Part shown: positions 49,333 to 58,779 of the stretch, in pieces | Numbering within the stretch: the first letter of the stretch is position 1 | Layout: the number at the start of each line of letters is the position of its first letter | NCBI GenBank assembly: GCA_004431415.1 | Contig: QPMI01000601.1 | Location: forward strand, 1 to 64,000 | Length of the DNA: 64,000 bases | Source: Cyanophora paradoxa | Taxonomy: Eukaryota; Glaucocystophyceae; Cyanophorales; Cyanophoraceae | Direction of reading: 5' to 3' | Program-made: the position numbers and the translations under genes | The notes under the pieces: model-generated | The model's database searches: none | The model's input: the letters and a program-made list of their open reading frames with translations, nothing else | What the model was told of the DNA's origin: nothing

Positions 49333-50356
49333 TTAGCTACTTACTCTGCGAATACCATCAGCTCCGATTATCATGATATTATGAGCGAGGGCAATGCACT
49401 GAATTTGCATCTTCTGATAAGCGGCACCCGCATACCACTCCTCATTACCGACTCCACCGGCTGTGACACCATTGAATTCGAAGACCAGATCGAACGCCGA
49501 TGTGCCTGTGGCATCGATGTAGCCCGTGTTCTCTTGGTTGAGAAGCGACGCCTTTCCGTTTCCAGCACCGAAGTAAATGCCAGTGAGAGCGGGGTAGCTT
49601 GTGCTCTCGGTAAAGATCGCCGAATTATATTTATCTTGAAGTTCGGTCGCGGCAATCATGAGAGGAAGCGAAGTATTCGAGTAAAGGCGGTTATTGTTGA
49701 GTTCCACATAGAAGTTCACAGCGTTGGTTCGGAGTGCACGAGGAGCCAGAACCGAGAGAGTTCCGTTGTTCACCTTCGTCTTCGCGTTTTGGCGCACAGA
49801 GAATACGAGAGTGTGGATGAGACCCGCACCTGTGAGTTGCGAGAGATTGACTCGCGAACCGGAGGCGGTCGGCTGGAAATCTGTGTGGAGGAAACCGATT
49901 TCGTTGTAGGGATCGCGATACCAGTCGATTTTACACGGGCAATGGTCTCAGATACAACCGCCTCATCGGCATTTACGACCTTGCAGATAATGCGGGTTTC
50001 AGCACTTGAAGGGAAGCGCCATTGTTGGTAACCGCAATATTGGCAACATTGTTAGTATCCTCAATGATACCATCACCAATCGCCTTGAATTCGATTTCGA
50101 CCACGATCTCAGAGTTCAGAGCGCAAAGTGGGAACATCGCCTTCTCGAAAGGAGAGGGTAAATCGATTTCGTAGGTTCCACCGACAGTGTTACCAGCGGT
50201 TCCGACAAGACCACCCACATAGCGAAGTTTCTTATCGAGTTCGCCCTGTTCGGTCATCAGTAGAAAATACTGGGTGACGAAATCCTCTGGGACAACGTAG
50301 CGGAATGAAGCGTGAGAGATTTCGATGCGCTTAATCAGCGATCCAATAACGCGAAG
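49333..50356 (-). pseudogene. Major capsid protein of element 3, N-terminus missing, two frame breaks
   Basis: Homologous to the C-terminal ~340 residues of the element 2/4 capsid protein: RVIGSLIKRIEI, FRYVVPEDFVTQYFLL, a GIAIP..EIGF region, SRVNLSQLTGAG, and the ending MIIGADGIRRVSS. The frame is lost at 49994-49996 and 49909-49911 by one missing G each (C on the coding strand). The coding sequence is truncated at 50356 by the unit A/B junction, so the first jelly roll is incomplete whatever the sequencing quality. Confidence 0.85.
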
Positions 50357-50758
50357 GCTCGCATGCAGGTCACCCCCACCAATTCGCGCGACCATTTTCA
50401 ATAAGCACATTTACAGCATCGCGAATCTCAGTCACAAAATCGTTAAAAAATCATAAATTCGCACTGAGCCACACTACATTTTTCAAACATCTAACCCTTC
50501 CTTACTGAAACCAATCACGAAACCCTTTAATTCTCCATTTTTCTAATTCCTTACCATTCTCAGTAAGCCCTTTAACCCTCCCCCAATCTCTCAGTAAGGA
50601 CAGTAAGACCCTTATTTTTACGAAATGTTCCCGATCGTTTCCAAACTGTTTACAGTTACCCAAATTGAAAAATCAAGGTGACCCCCACCGATAGCTCAAA
50701 TCAACATATAAAATGCGTTGATCCCCACTTAAAGGTTTCCCGCTATTTAGCTATAAAG

Positions 50759-51082
50759 ATGCCGAGCAATCAACTCCCACTACCCAAACGTAAGCAATGC
50801 ACTATCTGCAAAGTAGATAGACCTGCATCGTGTTTTGGTTTGCGTAAATTAAAAACTGGTAATGTCACATTAAATCCGCGATGCATCGAATGCGACCGTG
50901 ACTATCACGTTGACCTGTATCACAATGTCTTAAAAACGCGTCCGAAGATCGAAGTACAATCGAAGATATGCTCGCACTGCAAGATTGAGAAGCTTGCAAG
51001 TGAGTTTAATAAAAGACAAAGAACGAAGGATGGTCTCAACTATCAATGCCGAGAGTGTTATAGCAAAACTCGTAAGAGTTAA
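50759..51082 (+). CDS. Two-finger zinc-ribbon protein, 107 aa
   Basis: Start chosen at ATG 50759, after TTTAGCTATAAAG; an upstream in-frame ATG at 50678 is possible. Two repeats: CTICKVDRPASCFGLRK ... CIECD and CSHCKIEKLASEFNKRQ ... CRECYSKTRKS. Each binds one zinc ion by pattern (C..C ... C..C), as in small HNH-associated and phage zinc proteins, but no HNH catalytic residues are clear. First gene of unit B. In unit A only its 3' end remains. Role unknown; nucleic-acid binding is likely. Confidence 0.7.
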   Translation: MPSNQLPLPKRKQCTICKVDRPASCFGLRKLKTGNVTLNPRCIECDRDYHVDLYHNVLKTRPKIEVQSKICSHCKIEKLASEFNKRQRTKDGLNYQCRECYSKTRKS

Positions 51083-51884
51083 ACAGAATTTAATTGTATA
51101 GTTTTTAAAGCAAGTTTGTGCATGAGCAAGCATGCCGAAAATGCCCACCTGCACAAACTTGCGAGATCAAGGTAAGCCCCACCGACAAAGTACGACGATA
51201 GACCACGTTAAAATACACTCGCGCCCCGCCCACTATGCAAGATACATGCAAACTACATGCGAGTTATATGAAAAATAAACAATTCAGTCATGTATATATT
51301 TCGTATATATGTCCGAACCTCCGTGTGTGTGATCCCGCACAACTTTGAATTTTTTGTGTTGTTTTTTGTTTTTTTCTCATATGACGACATATACATATAT
51401 ATACCGGCGTCACCGACGTATTCGGGGTCATCACATCGCGGCGATTCCGAAAACATATAGCATGCCACAAAGTAGTATTTTATGTGTTTTTCGATGTTCG
51501 ACCAATCAGAAGCCACTAGAAAGGGGGGAGACCGGTTTTGTGGACACCGGGGATACCCATTTTGTGGACATTTGTGGACACCGGGGATACCCATTTTGTG
51601 GACACCGGGGATACCAGTTTTGTGGTTATTTTGTGGACAAAATGCAAAAAACTGAAAAACAAACAAAAACGAAAAACAACGAAAGACGTAAAAAAACCAA
51701 TTCGAAAAACACTTCAAAAACTCGAAAAACAAACGAAACCGCCACGCAAACCGACAAATCGCTGTATCTCTTCACCAACTCATCGCCTTGCAAAACCAAA
51801 AATAGCGCCGTGACCGTCTTGCCAAGACCAGCACGCCTGTGTAGGTATCATAGGGTCATTAAAATATGTGTCAAATAATTAATA
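51083..51884. other. Non-coding region upstream of the SpeD-like gene (unit B)
   Basis: Same content as 39109-39911, with a T run one base shorter near 51365: TATATATA runs, TTTTGTGGACACCGGGGATA direct repeats (51534-51625) and the conserved block before the gene. Confidence 0.6.
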
Positions 51885-52277
51885 ATGGATTCCCGATACC
51901 GCGGCTACCACGTTATGCTCGACTATATAACCGACCCGTTTACTGAGTCCCCGGAGGCATGCGCCGAGTGGATCACAGCGAACCTATCGCAATATATCAC
52001 AGATCGCAATATGCGCATCGTGCACCAGCACACATGCATTTTCGATGGCTCTATTTCCCCTCCCGGTTTCGCGATCGGCTTCTTATTAGATGAGTCGCAT
52101 GCGACAGCTCACTCTTATAGCGACCAGGGGCTATTAGCGATCGATATCTTTACATGCGGGTTAAATGCCGAAGCGAAGACGATGGGTATAGCACGGGACA
52201 TTAACGAACTCATACAAGAAAGGCTGAAAGTTCGAAAGTGGGACTTCCAGGTCGAGCAAAGGTTCCCAATTTCATAA
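51885..52277 (+). CDS. S-adenosylmethionine decarboxylase-like proenzyme, copy B
   Basis: Protein identical to that of 39912-40304, with the ESH Ser, +5 His and +20 Cys all present. Its upstream block is also unchanged, so both copies could be expressed. Confidence 0.82.
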   Translation: MDSRYRGYHVMLDYITDPFTESPEACAEWITANLSQYITDRNMRIVHQHTCIFDGSISPPGFAIGFLLDESHATAHSYSDQGLLAIDIFTCGLNAEAKTMGIARDINELIQERLKVRKWDFQVEQRFPIS

Positions 52278-52302
52278 AAAATGAAAAAAACGACAGATAT
52301 AT

Positions 52303-52617
52303 TTAATGCTCCTTGATCGGAAACTTGCCCATTAGCGGGTGATCGAGACCCATGACATACCAGGATTTCATAACGGGATCCCAGCGGGCTTTCTCAGCCT
52401 TCGCTTGATCCTTAAATTCATAAGGAATATCGAGGTAAACCTTCACGTTTCTTTGATACACTTGCTCATAGCTTAGAGTTTTGAACTGAGAGCATAGAGA
52501 GTGATCTTTCTTCGTGACATACCAGCATGAATTCTCACGATCCCACTTTCCACCGAGGGATTTCGCAACGTCTTTTTTATCATAGGGAATATCAACATAA
52601 TACTTTTCACCCTCCAT
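52303..52617 (-). CDS. DUF5710-like double-repeat protein, copy B
   Basis: Identical in sequence to 40330-40644, with the TATTTTCTCCGG motif at 52643-52632 (minus). Confidence 0.75.
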   Translation of the reverse strand: MEGEKYYVDIPYDKKDVAKSLGGKWDRENSCWYVTKKDHSLCSQFKTLSYEQVYQRNVKVYLDIPYEFKDQAKAEKARWDPVMKSWYVMGLDHPLMGKFPIKEH

Positions 52618-52656
52618 CTCTTTTATATTTACCGGAGAAAATAATTTCGGGGTTTG

Positions 52657-54036
52657 TTATGAACGAGAAGACCGAAGAATGCGCGTAGTAGGGGCTGTGT
52701 AGCTTGCGCTCTGATTCTTGAATGATTTATACCACCTCTGACTGTTTACCTCAGAGAGCTTCTCAGTTCCCGCGATCGTTAATTTGGCGAGCTCTCTAAG
52801 CGCCCTCTTTGTCTTTTCTGCGCGATCTTCCAATAGAGCGCCTTTTGGAACACTTGCGGCGACATCTATGCCTTCTTTTTGAACCTGCCGGATCGAAGCG
52901 GCTTCTATTTCGGCTGATTTAATTGCGTTGCCTGATGGTTCCACCACAGCCTCGACCTCTGTAATGATTTGCAATTCGTGCGGCTTAAAAAGCTTCGGCA
53001 TTACGTTCCCGGCTGCATCTTGCACCTCTATCGCGTTTCCTCTCCTTCCCGCAATTTTGTAGACCTCTCGGCTATACCTTTGTGTTGCTCCTTTATCAAA
53101 CTTTGATCTCGGCAATAATACACGGACGTGGAGACCCGGCTTAAAGTCGCTGAATATATCCTTTACGATTGTGTTCTTCCTTGAAATAATAGCCGCTCGG
53201 ATCCGCTCCATATCAGAAAGCTTAACATCCCGGGTTTCATTCCTATGGTTCTGTGAATGGTGTTATTATAATTGAAAACGAAGTCGTCCAATTTGTCCAT
53301 GAATCGAACTGTATTATAAGCGACACAGTAATTGTTTATCATCGTTTTTAAGGTCAAATGAAAGCGATTCATTATTCCCAGAGAAGTGTGATCTCCGACC
53401 TGTTTAAAGCGGTGCTCTATTCCATTATTTTTTACGACCTCCTGAAACTCCTTCGCGATGAATTCCGAGCCGTTATCTGTCTCTAATCGAATCATCGGAG
53501 CCGGGAGCTCTGTGAGCATCTCCGCAAAAGCGGCGGCAACACTTGCGCCCTCCTTATTCTTTAACTTCTTGGCATATGCTTTTCGGCTCGTCATCTCGAT
53601 GAGAGTAAGGACTGCAATGTAGCCGGAATTATAATTGCCATATGAGAGATAAAAGATGAGATCCGCTTGATAGCACCACGGCGGGGCTGTGATGGGAATA
53701 AAAGCTGTTTGGGTTGGTGCGGGGGCTTCTTGTTGATCTGCATAAATTCTTGTTTCGCTGCGACATCTTGCACTTCTTTCAGTGTGAGGGTCTTGTCCTC
53801 TTTTCTCAGTTCTTCGTACAATGCCGATGGGTTCTTAAAACCTGTCTTTGGGTCATACATGCGGCGCACGATCTTAGAGGACGGGTTAGCAATGCTAAAA
53901 GGAACATCTCCTAATAAATTTGATTTTGCTTGGCGTTTTGTGATTTTTTGGGGACTTGCTCAGTTTCAGGAACCGCGATAGGTAGTATGGTGGTCTCTGT
54001 CTCCTCTCCCGCTACCCTTCTGACGATCCGTGACAT
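52657..54036 (-). pseudogene. Integrase-like protein of element 3, copy B, frame-broken
   Basis: Copy of 40684-42066. Three one-base losses in C/G runs (near 53228, 53722, 53952) split it into pieces 53211-52657, 53594-53163 and 53869-53591. It has the same Asn in place of the catalytic Glu (LGIMNRFH), so that change predates the duplication. Confidence 0.85.
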
Positions 54037-54055
54037 TTCTTCTAATTAAACCTGT

Positions 54056-56316
54056 TTATTTTTTGCTGCAATTGCACCCGTGATGCGCGAGTTGACAATT
54101 GTCTTTAAGATGTGGGCGCCTGTTGTTTATGCGATCCACGACGAGCTTGTAATTCGGATCTTGCGGCTCAATCGGAATCGGAAGGGAACAGAGCGCACAG
54201 GCGCCCTTCTGTTGCTTCTTGCGCTCTAATATCCACTCCGGCGTAATATAATCCGCCTCGTCGAAATCGCGCCCGGCACGCTGATCCTGGCATTTATAAC
54301 CGCGGATCTTCGTTTTCAGATATTCGATGTAGTCATGCTTTCCTTGGAACTTGTGAATCGGTGTATAAATCAGCACAGTAGACAGATCGCGGTTACGAGT
54401 GAGCGCGGTATAGAACCATTCGCGAGTGGTATAGCGGAACGTAGCCTCACAAATGACAATGCCCGAATCAAGTGTGAGACCTTGCGTTGAATGACCTGTT
54501 CCTGCATAAGGAGAGAAAAATGTTCTAACATCGCGCACGGAACCTCGAACGTGACGCCATCGAAAACGTCAGTTAATGTGACCATTTGCTTTGTGATTTT
54601 GGTGATTCGATAGGTGTAATTCGTGTATGCGTTAACAGACTCGCCCTCAGACCGCGAAATGCGTAGATACCTGCGACAAACGACTTCCAGACCTTTGTAG
54701 AATTTGATGCCGTTGACCTCTACGGTTGCAATATTTACTTTTCGTCTATCGTGCATCAGTTTGTTGTAGGCTAAGGTCATTTCGTTTCTGTAAGCGATGC
54801 CAAAGTAGCCGTCGGGAATAGCGTTTAGATCATTAATTGTCGGCAACCCGTATTTCGAGATAATCTGTGCGGCTTCCAGTCCGTTTTCGAAGAGATCCTC
54901 TTTAATCGCCCGAATTAATTCACGGTCTGTCTCCTTCTTGTGCCGCTTGTTAATGCGTAGACTCAGAACGTTCGGGAACATGCTTTGCACCGCACGCTTA
55001 TAGTAGCCCTTGCGATCAGAAACCGATAGCTCATCATTAATCGGTTCATTTTGATAGGTGTCGCCATTAGCTAAATATTTGATATCCGGATAGCGATCGA
55101 TAAACGACTTGATCTTAGCGAGATCTTTTACAGAATACGCGAATATCTCGTCGAACATAATGTGGCTGAACTCGGAGACGAACGCCCTCTGGTCTTTTTC
55201 GCTCATAGCCTCTTCGTAGGTCTGATCATTGGAGACACGGATCCCGAGAACATTATACAAAGTACGAACGGTAATATTCTCGATTCCGCGGACTTTGAGA
55301 GAGTCCCTTAGCTCTGCGCACTGTTTGTTATAGGGGCAAATAACTAAGCAATTCGACTTTTGAGATGCGAAACAGTTAACTCCGAGGGTCGATTTTCCAC
55401 TACCGGGCATGTCAGCAAGGACAAGCATACGATTATGGAGCTCCGCGACCCGATTAAAGCACTCCGGATTAAATTCGTCCCTCAGCGAGAACCGGTTAAT
55501 GAGTGTGTCGGGATCCTGAATTTCGAGAGTTACACCCCGTGGTGGGCGGAGTGCATTCTCAGGGCATCTTTTCCCGGGAATATAGCTGAATTTGCCCATG
55601 TTCTCAAACGCATTTCGGTCGAACTCTTTCTTACTTGTCCATGAACCTTCGATATATAGGCAATCCGTTCTGATCCCGGCAACCTTGTGCCCGCGCGCTG
55701 TCAGGCGCTTGTATTGCGCGAACATATTAGCGCGGTTACGATCGTAAATATGAAAGTGGATAGGAAGGAATCCGTTAACGAGCTCGCGGTGGGAGCTGAT
55801 CTTAACGAAATAGATGTGACCTTCGAATTCGCTAAGAGCTTTGACACGTTTCGAATTCTTAGGATTGAAAGTAAACACCTCTACTGTTCCTCCGCATTCT
55901 TGGGCGAACCTTTCAGCCTCGGCACGGTTGTAGAACATTTTCGTGGATGTTTGCGAGTCTTGGAATTTGCCGAGCATTCCGATCTCTTTCACTAAAATGT
56001 GCTTCTTGTCCGTGTTTTGAATGTCGCTTGACAGCACTTTCTTCATCTCAGCGATCGACGTATTGGGCACCAAATGCGAAGGCTCCGCGACCGCGATAAT
56101 CTCTATCTTGTCCTTTACGTCCGCCCAGTGCATGGCGAGAGTGTAGCCTGTCATGAAATTATAACAGCGACCACTCACTGAAAATGCGCGATCCAGAATA
56201 ATTTCGACTCCATCAATCTTGCGAGACATGGCGGCATCATAATCTACATCCTCATCGTCGGCGAAAGTCGCTTGCTCTCTCTCAAACGCGACCACACGCA
56301 CGTAGTAGATCGCGTA
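54056..56316 (-). pseudogene. Polymerase-helicase fusion, copy B, truncated by element 4
   Basis: C-terminal ~750 residues of the 42086-46396 protein: the end of the polymerase (motif C-like region), the whole SF1 helicase and the HNH-like module. The 5' half is replaced by element 4 at 56317. One frame break near 54510 (a G run one short) lies just before the GTGHSTQG helicase motif. Confidence 0.88.
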
Positions 56317-56423
56317 ACACATAAATAAAAACAAATTTTAATCCCTCGCTCTATCGCTCAATTCGCGCTTCGCGCTCATTTCGCTCTGTCGCTCAGGATT
56401 AAAATTTGTTTTTATTTATGTGT
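56317..56423. repeat. Left terminal palindrome of element 4
   Basis: Begins ACACATAAATAAAAACAAAT and ends with its reverse complement. The dyad centre is at 56370 in GCGC-TTC-GCGC. Outer arms are ~28 perfect bases; between arm and centre are CGCT-rich stretches that pair only in part. Confidence 0.92.
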
Positions 56424-56429
56424 AAATTA

Positions 56430-56745
56430 ATCGAAAATATTTAAAAAATAAATCAAAATTTTTAATAAAATCAATTAAATTTAAATAAATTCGATTAAAT
56501 TAATTGGTATAATATCAATTAAATTATGATTTTATAAAAATTATATAAATTTTTGATAAATTACATATTTCTCGATTGATTTATTGATATAAACGCGATT
56601 AATTTGTATTGAAATGAAAAATACGTATTTTTCGATTGATATAAACGCGATTAATATGTATTTTATGCAAATTCGATATAATCTCGATTGAAGGAACATA
56701 AATTTATGATATAATCACGATTGATATAATCACGATTGAAGTAGT
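56430..56745. repeat. AT-rich subterminal dyad repeats of element 4
   Basis: Several sites of the form GATATAA(n2-4)CGATT(A/G), e.g. TTATTGATATAAACGCGATT and GATATAATCACGATTGATAT. The same consensus recurs beside the terminus of element 1 (4790-5045, 8610-8860). Confidence 0.75.
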
Positions 56746-56789
56746 CCACCGCCCATTCTATCGGAAAACGCAAAAATTCACACAGAGTT

Positions 56790-57499
56790 GCATTATGTCC
56801 AATTAAACAATCGATGAGATTGCGGCGTATTTTGTTGGATTAGATGGCTACTGCATTATGTCCAATTAAACAATCGATGAGATATCGGTTGAAAATAATT
56901 CACTCGTTACTGCATTATGTCCAATTAAACAATCGATGAGATATCGGTTGAAAATAATTCACTCGTTACTGCATTATGTCCAATTAAACAATCGATGAGA
57001 TATCGGTTGAAAATAATTCACTTGTTACTGCATTATGTCCAATTAAACAATCGTTGAGATTGCGGCGTATTTTGTTGGAAGGGATGGTTACTGCATTATG
57101 TCCAATTAAACAATCGATGAAATATCGGATGAAAATAATTCACTCGTTACTGCATTATGTCCAATTAAACAATCGATGAGATATCGGTTGAAAATAATTC
57201 ACTTGTTACTGCATTATGTCCAATTAAACAATCGTTGAGATTGCGGCGTATTTTGTTGGAAGGGATGGTTACTGCATTATGTCCAATTAAACAATCGATG
57301 AAATATCGGATGAAAATAATTCACTCGTTACTGCATTATGTCCAATTAAACAATTGATGAGATTGCGGTGTATTTTGTTGGATTAGATGGTTACTGCATT
57401 ATGTCCAATTAAACAATCGATGAGATTCGGGTAAGATTTTTACTGTATCAAAATTGACCCCAGAGTTGCATTATGTCCAATTAAACAATTGATAAGATT
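56790..57499. repeat. Array of 12 copies of a 31-bp repeat
   Basis: The core GCATTATGTCCAATTAAACA + ATCGATGAGAT is repeated 12 times. It is separated by ~28- or ~32-bp intervals that fall into two recurring types (ATCGGTTGAAAATAATTCAC..., TGCGGCGTATTTTGTTGGA...). The intervals recur rather than being unique, so this is an iteron-like satellite, not a CRISPR. Confidence 0.9.
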
Positions 57500-57550
57500 G
57501 GATTCTGTTTTTTACTGTAAAAACATTGTATCTTAGGTGTATCAATCTCA

Positions 57551-57656
57551 ATTAATCGAGGGTAACAGAGGTAACGGATTTTTCCCAACCTCTCCCCTAA
57601 GATCGAGATTTTCAAAAAGTTGCGCAAAATCCGTTACCTCTGTTACCCTCGATTAA
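57551..57656. repeat. Iteron hairpin 1 of element 4
   Basis: Left arm 57551-57581 (with GGTAACAGA and GGTAACGGA 9-mers) pairs with 57627-57656. The loop contains CCCAACCTCTCCCCTAAGAT and AAGTTGCGCA. Confidence 0.88.
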
Positions 57657-58161
57657 ATCCGTTACCTCAATTAAAATCTGTTACCCTTACTGAAAATAAG
57701 AATGAATCTGTTACCCTTACCATAATAAGTAATGAGTTCTTGAATAATTAATCTTTGTTTAATGATAAACAATTGAGGGTAACAGAGGTAACGGATTTTT
57801 CCCAACCTTTCCCCTAAGATCGAGATTTTCAAAAAGTTGCGCAAAATCCGTTACCTCTGTTACCCTTACTGAAAATAAGAATAAATCTGTTACCTTTGTT
57901 ATCTGTTACCATTTATAGTAAGAAAACAATAAATTCTTTGTTTTATAAGTAAGATTAACTCGGAAATCGCGCTGCTATCTGCTTCTCCGCTTTCTCCAAC
58001 CCTGAAAAGATCTCTGTTATTCTCTCATCTATCAATTTAGATATTACGGAGGTCTTACTTTCAAAAAAATGATGCTCGTGGGCAACCCAAAATGATTTAA
58101 GGAAGAAGCGACAGTATAGAGTAAACCGGGTAAAAGATTTTCTCAGACGTAATTCAGTGTC
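57657..58161. other. Repeat-rich leader before the first gene of element 4
   Basis: Contains CCGTTACC/CTGTTACCC direct repeats, iteron hairpin 2 (57777-57865), and AT-rich DNA leading to the ATG at 58162. No gene seen; a long minus-strand frame beginning here runs antisense to the 58162 gene. Confidence 0.6.
57777..57865. repeat. Iteron hairpin 2 of element 4
   Basis: Arms 57777-57799 and 57843-57865; the loop is nearly identical to that of hairpin 1, so the unit was duplicated. Confidence 0.88.
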
Positions 58162-58779
58162 ATGGCGTATCTCTTCGAAGGTGAGCCGATCTTCTCGGTT
58201 CCGATTGCTGAAATGCGATTTGGTGTGAAGGATATTCTTGATCTTGCTGAAACTATTGAGGTTTTGCATCGAAAGATTGGAACATACTCTTATCCTGGAA
58301 TGGATCAAATGGTTTGTTTTGGTTATTTTCGGAGAAATTCGGATCGGATTTGTGCGAGAACTCGCGATGATCGGTTCTTCTTTAATCATGTGAATTATAA
58401 TGATCATGGTAAGTTTAGCCATCTTAATGAAGTGCGTAATGCTGAACTTGATTTCATCGTTGTTGTTAATTTTCATGATCTTCTTTTCAACACTACAAAG
58501 ACTCACGATGACGTAATTAATGCAATTGGGATATGCTATGGACAAGAAGAACATCGTGAACGTTACTATTTCCACATTCCAAGAGATCTTCGTGCTTATC
58601 ATGCTAAGTTTGAAGAGCATGGATGGAAGATTGTGAACCGAGCGACTCTACGTAAATACCTTAAACAAAATGGCGCTCGTTGGGTTCGCGAAAACAACAG
58701 ATGGTATACAGAGGATCAGAATGGTGTTGTCGCTGATATCTTCAAACCATATATCCCAATAGTTAATCGTATCCAATAG
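58162..58779 (+). CDS. Hypothetical protein with C-terminal DUF5710-like motif, 205 aa
   Basis: Starts MAYLFEGEPIFSVPIAEMRF. The central part has RTRDDRFFFNHVNYNDHGKF and ELDFIVVVNFHDLLF. Near the C-terminus ATLRKYLKQNGARWVRENNR-WYTEDQ resembles the W-containing half of DUF5710 modules (compare 40330-40644). No catalytic motif identified. The opposite strand has a frame of similar length, but this strand is preferred because it gives the DUF5710-like motif and a non-repetitive protein. Its 3' end overlaps the convergent minor capsid gene by 17 bases. Confidence 0.6.
   Translation: MAYLFEGEPIFSVPIAEMRFGVKDILDLAETIEVLHRKIGTYSYPGMDQMVCFGYFRRNSDRICARTRDDRFFFNHVNYNDHGKFSHLNEVRNAELDFIVVVNFHDLLFNTTKTHDDVINAIGICYGQEEHRERYYFHIPRDLRAYHAKFEEHGWKIVNRATLRKYLKQNGARWVRENNRWYTEDQNGVVADIFKPYIPIVNRIQ

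Larger units (their letters stand above)
38977..50356. mobile_element. Element 3 unit A, right part
   Basis: Matches 50951 onward in unit B (offset 11974, later 11973 after one T-run change and lower after G/C-run changes). Gene order: zinc-ribbon remnant, SpeD-like, DUF5710-like, integrase, polymerase-helicase, GRP protein, SCCDTT protein, zinc-knuckle mini-protein, coiled-coil protein, ATPase, truncated major capsid. It ends mid-capsid gene at 50356, where unit B begins. Confidence 0.9.
50357..56316. mobile_element. Element 3 unit B, cut by element 4
   Basis: Repeats unit A from its first base, including the site that element 2 occupies in unit A. Diverges from unit A after 56316, where element 4 begins. 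Differences from unit A are mostly one-base losses in G/C runs (53228, 53722, 53952, 54510 areas) and one T-run change. Confidence 0.9.

Noticed and set aside
49381-50031. 216-codon plus-strand frame in the element 3 capsid region
   Set aside because: It is antisense to capsid coding sequence confirmed by homology to elements 2 and 4.
56790-57499. CRISPR-like array
   Set aside because: Intervals between repeats recur in two families instead of being unique, the setting is a eukaryotic virus, and there are no cas genes.
57955-58620. 221-codon minus-strand frame
   Set aside because: Antisense to 58162-58779, whose protein has a recognisable DUF5710-like motif; the minus product is low-complexity Ile/Ser-rich.
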